A program made the position numbers and the translations under genes. Shown here in pieces: positions 34,010 through 42,956 of a DNA stretch of 64,000 nucleotides (position 1 is the stretch's first letter; the number at the start of each line of letters is the position of its first letter). Origin of the DNA: Pseudarthrobacter sp. AL07 (GTDB lineage: Bacteria > Actinomycetota > Actinomycetes > Actinomycetales > Micrococcaceae); the NCBI RefSeq assembly GCF_029960665.1, contig NZ_JASBRB010000004.1, positions 124,001 to 188,000 of the forward strand, written 5' to 3'. The notes under the pieces were generated by a model, which did no database searches, had not been told where the DNA came from, and saw only the letters and a list, made by a program, of their open reading frames with translations.

Positions 34010-34408
34010 GTGAGCAAATCCCTGGACGAGGGTCCGTTCTTTCACGGCACGAAAGCCAACCTCCGGGACGGTGATCTCCTCAGGGCGGGCTTCAGGTCGA
34101 ACTACCGTCCCGAAGTCGTGATGAATCACATCTATTTCACCGCTCTTCCGAACGGCGCGGGACTCGCGGCGGGTGACGGAGCCCCGCGCGTCTACGAGGT
34201 CGAGCCGACCGGGGCATTCGAGAACGACCCCACCGTGACCGACAAGAAATTCCCCGGCAACCCCACCCGGTCATATCGCAGCAGTGCCCCGCTCAGGGTC
34301 GTCGGCGAAGTCACCGATTGGACACGACAGGCGCCCGAGGCGCTACAGGCGTGGAAGGAGCGACTCGTAGCCCTCCGGGCGGACGAGCGAGGCCAAATCA
34401 TCAACTGA
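34010..34408 (+). CDS. arr: NAD+-rifampin ADP-ribosyltransferase
   Basis: This 132-aa protein matches Arr throughout: FFHGTKANLRDGDLLRAGFR near the N-terminus, SNYRPEVVMNHIYFTALPNG, RVYEVEPTGAFENDP, VTDKKFPGNPTRSYRS and PLRVVGEVTDWTRQAPEAL. Arr inactivates rifamycins by ADP-ribosylation at the C23 hydroxyl. Chromosomal arr is common in soil actinobacteria, so this is probably intrinsic rather than acquired; no mobile element flanks it. GTG start, leaderless layout. Confidence 0.95.
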   Translation: MSKSLDEGPFFHGTKANLRDGDLLRAGFRSNYRPEVVMNHIYFTALPNGAGLAAGDGAPRVYEVEPTGAFENDPTVTDKKFPGNPTRSYRSSAPLRVVGEVTDWTRQAPEALQAWKERLVALRADERGQIIN

Positions 34409-34476
34409 CGAGGATCAATGCTCCTTCAAGGGCATAGAACGTAGGGCGGACCGGCTTAGGGAATCAGCCGCTGATC

Positions 34477-34680
34477 TCAGAGACTCTTGAAAATTCTCAA
34501 AAACATCTCTTCGCTTTCAACATATGCGTGAAAGCCTGCACGTCTCGATTTTGAAGTATCGGCGATAACGTCGTAGTCCCACGCGAAGACGAAATCGCCA
34601 AACTGCCAGGAAGACAGCTTCGAGTAGGGGGTCTTCGCCAGAGCGTGCTTCGCAACCATTGCATCCCACAGACTCTTCTA
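34477..34680 (-). pseudogene. C-terminal remnant of an SDR-family oxidoreductase gene
   Basis: The - strand reads HALAKTPYSKLSSWQFGDFV, then FAWDYDVIADTSKSRRAGFH and AYVESEEMFLRIFKSL before the stop. This is like the last 60 residues of SDR/sugar-nucleotide-type reductases found in related bacteria. The Rossmann fold and catalytic parts are absent. Family call tentative; truncation clear. Confidence 0.6.
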
Positions 34681-34811
34681 TGTCTGGCAAGCCGCTTCTT
34701 GCACCTTTTGCGCCTGAGCGGCGGCATTCAGAATCCCCGCGAGCACGGTCCTTGCCAGGGCGTACCCTTACGAACCACTACACAATACTCAAAACAAGGG
34801 ATGGTGGTCAC

Positions 34812-35834
34812 ATGCCGGCATGGCAGAAAGTAGTTGCCTCGGTCGTTTTGGCCTCCCTGACCTGTTTCGGGTTGGCACGTTGCGAATTTGCCGTACCCAA
34901 GAGTTCGGCGCCTCCCGATGGAAGGTCTGTGCGTTTTACGGCAGCCGGTGACGTCGGCATGGGAAAGGGCGCCAAAGCGGTGCTCGACACAATCAAGGAA
35001 CTTGGACCCGATTTCAACGTCAACCTCGGAGACCTGTCCTACGCGCAAGGCCCGGAGCAGGCATTCTGTGACCTAATCACCGCAAAGCTCGGTCCGGACT
35101 TTCCTTATGAGGTGGTGGCAGGAAACCACGAAAGCAATGGTGAAGAGGGGCATATAGAGAACTTCGCCAACTGCCTGCCCAACAAGTTGCCCGGCCTGCA
35201 GGGCGAGTACGGCAAACAGTGGTACGTGGACGTCCCCCAGGAGCACCCACTGGTGAGGCTGATTCTGGTCTCGCCCGGCCTGGAGTTCCCGGAAGGCGTT
35301 TTGGACTATTCGAGGGACAGCGAGCGGTGGCGGTGGACCGAATCTGCCATTGACGGTGCCCGTACGGCGGACATTCCCTGGACAGTGGTGGGCATGCATA
35401 CCCCGTGCTTCAGCATTGGGAACTATGGCTGTGACGCAGGCCAAGCACTGACGAACCTTCTGATCAGCAAAAATGTGGATCTCGTGCTGACCGGCCATGA
35501 ACACATCTACCAACGAACGCACCAGCTCGGCATCAACAGGACCTGCATCTACCTGTTTATCAGGGATGTCACACCAGAGTGCGTGGTTGACAGCGACGAC
35601 GCCCTGACCAAAGGAAAGGGAACGGTTTTCACCACGATCGGCGTCGGAGGCAAGAGCATCCGCGAAATCAACACCGACGATCCCGAAAAGCCCTACTTTG
35701 ACGTCTGGTCCGGGACCAACGAAAATCCAGCCCTGGGAACCTTGGATGTCACCGTGACCAGCACGCGGATGGACGTGAGATTTGTTCCCGCAACCGGATA
35801 CACCTTCACCGACGCCTTCAGCATCGGGAAATAA
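34812..35834 (+). CDS. Secreted calcineurin-like metallophosphoesterase
   Basis: This 340-aa protein has an N-terminal hydrophobic segment (about 5-22) ending in LARCEF, a possible non-canonical lipobox. The phosphoesterase motifs follow in order: TAAGDVGMG (about 44), NLGDLSYAQ (about 71), VVAGNHESNG (about 103), VGMHTPCFS (about 196) and LTGHEHIYQR (about 227). It resembles the purple acid phosphatase/PhoD-like group. It probably releases phosphate from organic esters outside the cell. The ATG at 34812 follows GGTGG; upstream in-frame ATGs overlap the SDR remnant. Base composition is visibly less GC-rich than its neighbours. It is followed 28 bp later by a second phosphatase. Confidence 0.85.
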   Translation: MPAWQKVVASVVLASLTCFGLARCEFAVPKSSAPPDGRSVRFTAAGDVGMGKGAKAVLDTIKELGPDFNVNLGDLSYAQGPEQAFCDLITAKLGPDFPYEVVAGNHESNGEEGHIENFANCLPNKLPGLQGEYGKQWYVDVPQEHPLVRLILVSPGLEFPEGVLDYSRDSERWRWTESAIDGARTADIPWTVVGMHTPCFSIGNYGCDAGQALTNLLISKNVDLVLTGHEHIYQRTHQLGINRTCIYLFIRDVTPECVVDSDDALTKGKGTVFTTIGVGGKSIREINTDDPEKPYFDVWSGTNENPALGTLDVTVTSTRMDVRFVPATGYTFTDAFSIGK

Positions 35835-35862
35835 CTTTGGAAAGAAATACTTAGGCGATCAC

Positions 35863-37314
35863 ATGAAGATAAACTCAACCATTTTGCGGCGCGGGCTAGC
35901 TACGTTGCTCGCTGCCGCTGTGGTCGGCGCATGGTTAACGTCTGCCAGCCTGAGTGGAGCCGCCACTCAAACGCTGAACGACGCTACCGTCGGAGCGGGT
36001 TTGAATCAGTTCAGCTACACAGGTAGCGGGTGGTCCACAAGTACGGGTATGCCCAGCCTGTACCAGGGCAACGACCACTTTACCAATGCTTCCGGGGCGG
36101 CTTACAGCGTGAAGTTTAAGGGGACCCGGGGGCTGATTTTCTCGGAAAAGAACAACACTCTGGCCATCTTTGCTGTCTCGATCGATGGGGGTACCGAAAC
36201 CCTGGTAGATCCTTATGCGACTACCCGCCAAGATCAACAGTTGGTATATTCCAGCCCGACCCTGTCCGCCGGTACGCACACCATCAAAGTGCGTTCCACC
36301 GGCACCAAGAACGCGGCCTCCAACGGCGTGAATCTGGAGGCCGACCGGCTGGACGTGGTGAGCGGTCTTACAGCACCGACGCCAGCTCCGACCTCGACCG
36401 CGACGTCTACACCGACCCCGACCCCGACCCCGACGGCCACACCTACTCCAGCGCCCCCACCTACATCGCTTGGAGCCATCAAAACCGTTTTCGTCGTCAT
36501 GATGGAGAATACCGACTGGAAAGACGTGAAAGCCAACGGCAGCTACCCGTATCTAAATAGCGTCCTGTTGCCCTCCTCCGCGTACGCCGAGAATTACAGC
36601 ACTACTTACGGGCATCCTAGCCTGCCTAATTACATCGCTCTCGAGGCCGGGGATTCCATGGGTCTCACGGACGGCACCTTCCTGCCCCCGACCCCCAGCA
36701 CCAGTATGACTGACCACTTGGTCACTCAATTGCGCACTGCCGGTATTTCCTGGAGGTACTATGCCGAGAACCTGCCTGGCGACGGCACGACCTGTAATAT
36801 TTCCGACCCCGGCACCCCTTACTCGCTGGATCACAACGCTTTCGTCTACTTCGACGACGTCCGCAACGATGCGGGCTACTGCCAGTCCCATGAACGTCCC
36901 TACAGTGAATTTGCCGGCGATCTGACCAATAACACCGTTCCGGCCTATAACTTTATCGTCCCCAACGACTGGGATCAGGGTGAGAAACTCGCCTCCGGGT
37001 CCAATTGCATGCCCTGCCAGGCGGATAGTTTTCTCAAGTCAGAAATTCCCAAGATACAGGCATCAGCCGCGTATCAGAACGGCGGAGCCATCCTCATCCT
37101 CTGGGACGAAATGGGCTGGGACGGCAACTATCCCAGTGGCCTGATCGTCAACTCGCCGTATGGCAAGACGAACTACTCCAACACCATTGCCTACAACCAC
37201 GGTTCCACCCTGCGCACCGTCCAGGAGATCTTCGGCGTCGGACCGCTCCTGCGCCAGGCTTCTACCGCGACCGACCTGAGCGATCTCTTCACTATTCCAC
37301 TCACGGCCAAATAG
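35863..37314 (+). CDS. Secreted phosphoesterase (PF04185, acid phosphatase/phospholipase C-like) with N-terminal beta domain
   Basis: This 483-aa protein has a signal peptide (1-34, AVVGAWLTSASLSGAA) and a carbohydrate-binding-like beta sandwich at about 38-165 (FSYTGSGWSTSTG; DHFTNASGAAYSVKFKGTRG; YSSPTLSAGTHTIKVRSTGT). A Pro-Thr linker at about 170-200 resembles the one in the phytase at 1-838. The catalytic domain includes TVFVVMMENTDWKDV (metal-binding Glu-Asn), STTYGHPSLPNYIALEAGDS, NFIVPNDWDQGEKL and ILWDEMGWDG. This fold covers acid phosphatases and phospholipases C. It forms an operon with the metallophosphoesterase. Lower GC than the rest of the window suggests transfer. Confidence 0.85.
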   Translation: MKINSTILRRGLATLLAAAVVGAWLTSASLSGAATQTLNDATVGAGLNQFSYTGSGWSTSTGMPSLYQGNDHFTNASGAAYSVKFKGTRGLIFSEKNNTLAIFAVSIDGGTETLVDPYATTRQDQQLVYSSPTLSAGTHTIKVRSTGTKNAASNGVNLEADRLDVVSGLTAPTPAPTSTATSTPTPTPTPTATPTPAPPPTSLGAIKTVFVVMMENTDWKDVKANGSYPYLNSVLLPSSAYAENYSTTYGHPSLPNYIALEAGDSMGLTDGTFLPPTPSTSMTDHLVTQLRTAGISWRYYAENLPGDGTTCNISDPGTPYSLDHNAFVYFDDVRNDAGYCQSHERPYSEFAGDLTNNTVPAYNFIVPNDWDQGEKLASGSNCMPCQADSFLKSEIPKIQASAAYQNGGAILILWDEMGWDGNYPSGLIVNSPYGKTNYSNTIAYNHGSTLRTVQEIFGVGPLLRQASTATDLSDLFTIPLTAK

Positions 37315-37330
37315 TCCACGATTCCTGGGA

Positions 37331-37743
37331 CTACACCAACTCTCGCCCCGACTTAGGCTTCCGCGCCCACCCCATCTCGGCGCCGCTGCCCACGAGCACC
37401 GATCCCAGCGACACTCGTGGCAGGAAACGTTTCCCGGCACGATTGAAGAATTCGAACACTTGGCCGGCGGCAGTGCTGTAGCCCTCCTGACGAACGCTGC
37501 TGTGGCCGGTCTGGCCCAGCCACTCGCGGAACAGGCCGAGGAGAGCCTCCGCCTCTTGCGCTCTCGAATGCAGTGTCCGATCATGGCGAGGCGGAGGCGG
37601 TCCTCACCCGCTGCGGGAGTGGTATCGATCATCCGGACCGCTTCCCTATAGAGGGGCGCGAGAGACGAATCGACTGCCCCGATGTACTTGTGCAGCTTCT
37701 GCCTGGCAGGCGTCCACAGTTCGAAGCTCGGCGCATCCTGCAT
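37331..37743 (-). pseudogene. Decayed hypothetical gene with frameshift
   Basis: The - strand starts MQDAPSFELWTPARQKLHKY and continues IGAVDSSLAPLYREAVRMID to RLRLAMIGHCIRE. A frameshift near 37570 then leads to AEALLGLFREWLGQTGHSSV, RQEGYSTAAGQVFEFFNRAG and GSGAEMGWARKPKSGRELV before a stop at 37331. Codon use fits coding DNA on both sides of the break. Family not recognised. Internal sequence may also be missing. Confidence 0.55.
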
Positions 37744-38304
37744 ACTTTCCCCCAAGTGCATCGCATTGTTGTTCTTCTTCAAAGGCGACCTTTGGTCACG
37801 TGGTCCACAGGGGACGCTCAATCCGTGGTCGACAAGTTGAATCATGCCAAGCTAACCGCAGCCCTGGTCGTAGCGCCACGCAGGGCGGCCGGCGTGCCCT
37901 TTAGCCGGTCCCCCATCGGCGCAAGGGATACCCAAACTTTGCGGATCACGCTTCGCCGGGTTTCCGCGGTCGCCCGATTCCCGTAAGACCCGCCCGAGAA
38001 AATGCCCGGTGACGGGGGGATAAACGGTACCTGCTGAAGCACGACGGGAATCCTTATCGGTACGCCCGTGTATCCACAACGACCAAGACCTCAGCGCCGA
38101 GAAAAAACGCCCGGGTCGCCTTGGGATGACGCCCGGACAAGACCTTCTCCGGCCAGGGCCTTGCCGGGCAGGGACGCACACTCCGGTGGAGCTTGCCGAA
38201 CTCATCGCGGTGACGCTCAACGGACTAACGCGTACAAACCCTCAGACCGTGCCAGATCTGACGGCGCGCGAGCCACCCAGGCTGGCGTTCGGCATACTGG
38301 TTCC
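37744..38304. other. Gap without a convincing gene
   Basis: Several short open frames on both strands lack ribosome sites and recognisable motifs. The flanks are a decayed gene and the TOPRIM gene, so this is probably rearranged spacer DNA. Confidence 0.5.
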
Positions 38305-39000
38305 ATGCAGGCGACGACGGTGTTGGTTGAGGGCGAGAGTGACCGGATGGCGGTGGAGACGCTGGCCGTGCGCCTTGGCCACGACCTGGCCGCCGAGCGG
38401 GTGACTGTGGCCCCGATGGGAGGCGCCACCAGCATCGTCCGCTTCCTCGCCCGCTACGGCCCGGACGTCGCAGGCCACCGGTTGCTAGGTCTGTGTGATG
38501 TGCGGGAGTCCCGTGGCATCGCCCGTGCGCTCGGCCGGGCAGGCATCGGGTCGGGCCCGCTGGCGGAGCTTGGCTTCCACGTCTGTGACGCCGACCTGGA
38601 GGATGAACTCATCCGTTGCCTTGGGGTTGACGGCTTTCCCGGTGTCATCGCGGCTCAGGGCGAGCTCGCGTCGTTCCGGATCCTCCAACACCAGCCGTCT
38701 CAGCGAGACCGGCCCATAACGGCGCAGTTGCGCCGGTTCTTCGGGGGACGCAGCGGTAACAAGATCCGGTACGCGCCCCTGCTCGTCGACGCATTGCCAA
38801 CCGGGCATGCACCTCATTCTGATGTGGTGGGGGCGCAGAGCCCGCCACGCACCCAAACTGGCCAAATGTGCCCACCCGACCAGCCGCCGTCGCACGCGTT
38901 CCCAAGGCACTTCGCGGCACCCCCTAACGAGGCACTTTGGGGCTTGTCCGTGCGGTTGTTGCCGCTTCTTACCTCTATCATTGAGCTTGCAGGAAACTGA
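38305..39000 (+). CDS. TOPRIM (OLD-like) domain protein with aberrant C-terminus
   Basis: This 231-aa protein begins TTVLVEGESDRMAVETLAVR, a TOPRIM motif with the catalytic Glu, followed by MGGATSIVRFLARYGPD, LLGLCDVRESRGIARAL and VCDADLEDELIRCLGVDGFP (acidic metal-binding residues). Stand-alone TOPRIM proteins of about 200 aa related to OLD-family nucleases are common in actinobacteria. From LLVDALPTGHAPHS (about residue 165) the sequence leaves the family pattern and becomes Pro-rich and low in homology, so a recombination or frameshift probably changed the last 65 residues. Functional status uncertain. Confidence 0.65.
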   Translation: MQATTVLVEGESDRMAVETLAVRLGHDLAAERVTVAPMGGATSIVRFLARYGPDVAGHRLLGLCDVRESRGIARALGRAGIGSGPLAELGFHVCDADLEDELIRCLGVDGFPGVIAAQGELASFRILQHQPSQRDRPITAQLRRFFGGRSGNKIRYAPLLVDALPTGHAPHSDVVGAQSPPRTQTGQMCPPDQPPSHAFPRHFAAPPNEALWGLSVRLLPLLTSIIELAGN

Positions 39001-39076
39001 GTACTTTTGATCCTCCCGGCTGAGCGTAAACCGGCGTACCTGCGGGCGGCAGCCTGCACCTTTGAAGGGAAAACCT

Positions 39077-40153
39077 ATGGCTCGGAGCCCCGAAGAATCG
39101 CTCAAGGCGACTCTGGGCAGAGTGGCTCCAGGCACGCCGTTGCGCGATGGCCTGGAGCGCATCCTCCGGGGGCGGACCGGTGCGCTGATCGTGCTGGGCT
39201 CGGACCGGACCATCGATTCCATCTGCTCCGGCGGGTTCGACATTGGCATCGATTTCTCCCCCACAAGGCTCCGCGAACTGGCCAAGATGGACGGAGCCAT
39301 CATCTGCGACAAGGACGCCGGCAACATTCTCCGGGCCGCGGTCCAGCTGGTCCCGGACTCAAGCATCGAAACCCAGGAATCCGGTACCCGCCACCGCACC
39401 GCCGAGCGTGTGGCCATCCAGACCGGCGTTCCCGTAATCTCCGTCAGCCAGTCCATGCAGATCATCGCGCTGTACGTGAACGGGCTCCGGCACGTGCTGG
39501 AGGGATCCGAGAAGGTCCTGGCCCGCGCCAACCAGGCCCTCGCCACGCTGGAACGGTACCGTTCGCGGCTGGACCAGGTGACCAGTTCCCTGTCCGCCCT
39601 CGAGATCGAGGCCATGGTGACCGTCCGCGACGTCGCAGTGACCCTGCAGCGCCAGGAAATGGTCCGCCGGATCTCCGAGGAAATATCGCAGTATGTCCTG
39701 GAACTTGGCGAGGACGGCCGGCTTCTGTCCCTCCAGCTCGATGAACTCACGGTTGGCCGCGGCCCGGGCAGCGATGTCATCATCCGCGACTACGCCCGGC
39801 CGGACGCGTCCGCCGAGGACATCGAACGGGCCGTCACTGCGTTGGTGAACCTCGGCCCTACAGAGCTGATCGACCTGGGCAAGATCTCCGGGATCGTCGG
39901 TTTCGCCGGCGGCGAGGCCAATCTCGACGCCGTGGTGCAGCCGCGCGGTTACAGGTTGCTGTCCGGGCTCAAGGCAGTCCCCAAGGCTGTTGCCGACCGC
40001 TTGGTGGACCACTTCGGCGGCCTGCAGTTCCTGATGGCGGCCACCATTGACGACCTCATGACCGTTGACGGCATCGGCGACCAACGTGCCCGCACCGTCC
40101 GCGAAGGCCTGAGCCGGATGGCCGAAGCCAGCCTGCTGGACCGCTTCCTCTAA
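39077..40153 (+). CDS. disA: DNA integrity scanning diadenylate cyclase
   Basis: This 358-aa DisA has the DAC domain at about 1-145 with the catalytic DGAIICDKDAGNILRA (DGA) and SGTRHRTAERVA (RHR), then a helical linker, then a helix-hairpin-helix DNA-binding domain at the C-terminus (DDLMTVDGIGDQRARTVREG). It makes c-di-AMP and scans DNA for branched structures. GAAGGG precedes the ATG at 39077 by 7 nt. Confidence 0.97.
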   Translation: MARSPEESLKATLGRVAPGTPLRDGLERILRGRTGALIVLGSDRTIDSICSGGFDIGIDFSPTRLRELAKMDGAIICDKDAGNILRAAVQLVPDSSIETQESGTRHRTAERVAIQTGVPVISVSQSMQIIALYVNGLRHVLEGSEKVLARANQALATLERYRSRLDQVTSSLSALEIEAMVTVRDVAVTLQRQEMVRRISEEISQYVLELGEDGRLLSLQLDELTVGRGPGSDVIIRDYARPDASAEDIERAVTALVNLGPTELIDLGKISGIVGFAGGEANLDAVVQPRGYRLLSGLKAVPKAVADRLVDHFGGLQFLMAATIDDLMTVDGIGDQRARTVREGLSRMAEASLLDRFL

Positions 40154-40176
40154 TCCCCACCCACCTAAGGGGCGGA

Positions 40177-40860
40177 TCAGCTGAGCTGGAACACGGCCTT
40201 GGGGCTGGCCCTCGAGCCAAGCTTGGCCGTGAAAATGTAGTAGGACCCGCCCGCTCCTGGCTTGGCTTCGATGGGGCTGCAGCCCTCCAGCGTGCGGTTA
40301 CGGGCCCACGGAAAGTTCGCCGTTTCGCTGGCCCCCGGGGCAATCGTCTTCATCAGGTCTTCGCTTTTGGCCTGGCAGTCCTTGGACGAGAAGATCCTGT
40401 CCGCACCGCTGGTCACCAGGAACTCCATCTGGGACGTTCCGATGTTCACCTCGCACGGCATGGTTCCGCCGTTGGTCACCTTCAGGGTGAGCAGCGGGTT
40501 CTCATCGGGGCCGTAGGCGGCTTTGTCCGTCGAAGCGGACACCGTCACCAGGTTTTGACTGCAGGACGGCGTGGGCGTGGCAGTGGGTTCCGTGCCCGCA
40601 GTTTCCGACGGCGATGGGCCGGGGGCGGGGGCAGATTCGGTGGCGCCGCCCGTGGAAGCTGCCTGCTCGGTGCCGCTGAGCGCACCGGCCACCGCAAAGC
40701 CACCGAAGGCGAGCGCCACCGCCATGAGCAGGGCTGTTCCCGTAAAAAGCCGACGGCGGCGGTAGACGGCTGCGCTCGGCTGCCCGGTAGCGCCGGAACC
40801 GCCCCGGGAACCGGATGCGGATGCCGTCTTGCGCGGTGATGAATTGCCTTGCCTGCCCAT
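40177..40860 (-). CDS. Membrane-anchored extracytoplasmic protein of unknown function
   Basis: This 227-aa protein has a basic cytoplasmic start (1-34), one membrane helix (about 38-60, TGTALLMAVALAFGGFAVAG), a Ser/Pro/Thr-rich linker (about 65-98) and an Ig-like extracellular domain (SQNLVTVSASTDKAAYGPDE, LLTLKVTNGGTMPCEVNIGT, Cys pairs). The domain resembles those in actinobacterial cell-surface proteins. TAGCCT (complement of 40867-40872) lies 6 nt before the ATG. Convergent with disA. Confidence 0.75.
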   Translation of the reverse strand: MGRQGNSSPRKTASASGSRGGSGATGQPSAAVYRRRRLFTGTALLMAVALAFGGFAVAGALSGTEQAASTGGATESAPAPGPSPSETAGTEPTATPTPSCSQNLVTVSASTDKAAYGPDENPLLTLKVTNGGTMPCEVNIGTSQMEFLVTSGADRIFSSKDCQAKSEDLMKTIAPGASETANFPWARNRTLEGCSPIEAKPGAGGSYYIFTAKLGSRASPKAVFQLS

Positions 40861-40995
40861 CCTTCTAGGCTAGAGAACCCGCCGGATTCTGCCGTCCCAC
40901 CACGCCGGTCCCCCAGTCAACGCTAAGGTCACAGTTTGTCCGCGGGAATCTTCGCGCGGCTCCCGGGAATCCACTACAGTGTTGGAATCGACGCC

Positions 40996-41988
40996 ATGAC
41001 CCTTTCCCCAGCCATGCCCGTGGACGGCCCGTCCGGCCCGGGTGGACTCCGCCCCGACCAGCTCGCCGCGCTGCACCGCAGGATCACCGGCTGGTTCGCG
41101 GAGACGGCGAGGGACCTGCCGTGGCGCGAAACCCGTTGCTCACCGTGGGGAGTCCTGGTCAGCGAGATCATGCTCCAGCAGACCCCTGTGGTGCGGGTTT
41201 TGCCGGTCTGGCGGGAATGGCTTGAGCGCTGGCCCACCCCCGCCGGGCTCGCCGGTGAGCCTGCAGGGGAAGCCGTCCGCTCCTGGGGAAGGCTCGGCTA
41301 TCCCCGCAGGGCACTCCGCCTGCACGCGGCCGCCGCCGCCATCGTCCGCGACCACGCCGGCGAGGTCCCCGGCGACTACACGGAGCTGCTGGCCCTGCCC
41401 GGCGTGGGCAGCTACACGGCCGCGGCCGTTGCCGCCTTTGCCTTCGGACGCCGGGAGACTGTGGTGGACACCAACATCCGGCGGGTGCACGCGCGGCTGG
41501 TTTCCGGCGTCGCACTCCCCTCACCGTCGCTGAACGCCGCGGAGATGCGGCTCGCAGCGGAACTGCTGCCGGACGACGTCGGGACCTCCGTGCGCTGGAA
41601 CGCCGCGGTGATGGAACTGGGGGCGCTGGTCTGCACGGCGCGTGCGCCCAAGTGCGCGGAATGCCCGGTGCGGAACTCCTGTGCGTGGCTGGCAGCCGGC
41701 GAGCCGCCGCCGTCGTACGCTCCCAAAGGACAGGCGTGGCACGGCACTGACCGGCAGGTCCGGGGAGCCGTGATAGCTGTGCTTCGGCTTGCGGATGCCC
41801 CGGTGCCGGCGGAAATGTTCCAGCGGGAGCCTGCTGACCTGGGCTTCGCGGCGACAGGAATCGGCGTGCCCTTGTCCGCACTGCACCGCCTGAACTCCGC
41901 GCCGGAACAACTCGAACGTGCCATTGCCGGCCTCCTCGGCGACGGCCTGGCCGAGCTGCACCAGGGCGGTTACCGGCTGCCGGCCTGA
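40996..41988 (+). CDS. mutY: A/G-specific adenine glycosylase
   Basis: This 330-aa protein has the HhH-GPD fold with catalytic Glu in LVSEIMLQQTPVVRV (about 57), HhH LLALPGVGSYTAAAVAAFAF (about 133), catalytic Asp in VVDTNIRRVHARLV, and a [4Fe-4S] loop CTARAPKCAECPVRNSC (about 215). The C-terminal NUDIX-like part is short. It removes A opposite 8-oxoG. The start at 40996 is chosen over an earlier in-frame codon because TACAGT (40975-40980) looks like its -10. Confidence 0.93.
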   Translation: MTLSPAMPVDGPSGPGGLRPDQLAALHRRITGWFAETARDLPWRETRCSPWGVLVSEIMLQQTPVVRVLPVWREWLERWPTPAGLAGEPAGEAVRSWGRLGYPRRALRLHAAAAAIVRDHAGEVPGDYTELLALPGVGSYTAAAVAAFAFGRRETVVDTNIRRVHARLVSGVALPSPSLNAAEMRLAAELLPDDVGTSVRWNAAVMELGALVCTARAPKCAECPVRNSCAWLAAGEPPPSYAPKGQAWHGTDRQVRGAVIAVLRLADAPVPAEMFQREPADLGFAATGIGVPLSALHRLNSAPEQLERAIAGLLGDGLAELHQGGYRLPA

Positions 41989-42053
41989 GCGTCTTTTAGT
42001 GTGGACCGCCCCTGAATGGGATACTTTCTGGTGACTCGAACCGGGGGAAGTTC

Positions 42054-42485
42054 ATGAGAATCGTGTTGTATGTCATCTGGGCACTGTTTGTTGCGGGTGT
42101 CATTTTTGCGCTGGTCCGCTCACTGCGGAAAGCCAAGCGGCAGGAAAAACTGATCGCCGGCTGGCCAAAGGTGCAGGCGACCGTCACCGGGAACGTGGCG
42201 GGCTGGACACATGGCGGCGGCGGCTCAACGCGGAGCCGGCGCTTCTACCCCACCTACCAGTTCGCCGACCCCAACGGGACCCTTTATGCGGGCGAATCCG
42301 AGGTTTCGTACGCTAATCAGCAGGCACCGGGATCACCCCTGGCCGTGGCCTACAACCCGGCGAATCCCAACCAGTCGTTCCAGGTGGCGTCCGAATCCAA
42401 AATGGTGATCGGGTGCCTGATGCCGGTTTTTGCATTCTTCGCCCTGCTGCTGTTCTGGGTCGCCGGCAACTTCCCGCTGGGCTGA
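42054..42485 (+). CDS. DUF3592 membrane protein (first of a tandem pair)
   Basis: This 143-aa protein has two terminal helices (about 3-23 and 118-140) flanking a soluble beta-rich segment, YPTYQFADPNGTLYAGESEV and then AYNPANPNQSFQ, typical of DUF3592. Function unknown. The ATG is preceded by GGGGGAAG. The neighbouring gene is a diverged copy. Confidence 0.85.
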   Translation: MRIVLYVIWALFVAGVIFALVRSLRKAKRQEKLIAGWPKVQATVTGNVAGWTHGGGGSTRSRRFYPTYQFADPNGTLYAGESEVSYANQQAPGSPLAVAYNPANPNQSFQVASESKMVIGCLMPVFAFFALLLFWVAGNFPLG

Positions 42486-42488
42486 ACT

Positions 42489-42920
42489 GTGGACTCCCTG
42501 AAACTGCTGTTCATCGTGCTGCCGGGGCTTTTCCTTGCCGCGGGCCTGATCCTGATGGGGCTGTCCCTGGCCGCGTCCTTCCGCCGGAAACGCTCCATGG
42601 CGGGGTGGCAAGAGACTTTGGCCACCGTCACCGGAAACCTGCACGGCACGGACGGACCCGCAGGCAACGGCCGGAACCGGTTTGCGCCGTCGTATGAATT
42701 CTCAGACGCGGGCGGCAAGCGCTGGCTGGGGCAGTCCGATATCTACAGCCAGGACCAGGCGATCATCGGCACCCACATCCCGGTGGCCTACAACCCGGCC
42801 AACCCCGCCGAATCCACGCTGCCGGCCTTTGTTGTTGCCAAGGGCCGGATGGCGACGGGTCTCATTATGGTGCTTTTCGGAGCAACGGCCATAACAATGT
42901 TTGCATCACTTTCCTGGTAG
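42489..42920 (+). CDS. DUF3592 membrane protein (second of a tandem pair)
   Basis: This 143-aa protein has the same layout as the gene before it: N-terminal helix (LLFIVLPGLFLAAGLILMGL), ATVTGNLHG, YEFSDAGGKRWLGQSDIYSQ, then VAYNPANPAESTLPAF and a C-terminal helix. GTG start 3 nt after the previous stop, so the pair is an operon born by duplication. Confidence 0.85.
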   Translation: MDSLKLLFIVLPGLFLAAGLILMGLSLAASFRRKRSMAGWQETLATVTGNLHGTDGPAGNGRNRFAPSYEFSDAGGKRWLGQSDIYSQDQAIIGTHIPVAYNPANPAESTLPAFVVAKGRMATGLIMVLFGATAITMFASLSW

Positions 42921-42956
42921 CAATGCCGGCTTCCGTCTCCGGATTTACGCTGGAGT

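Noticed and set aside
34010..34408. arr as a recently acquired resistance gene
   Set aside because: No integron, IS or composition change borders it, and chromosomal arr is common in soil actinobacteria.
37842..38220. Small genes on the - strand in the gap before the TOPRIM gene
   Set aside because: Several overlapping short frames with Arg/Pro/Gly-rich products and no start signals or homology.
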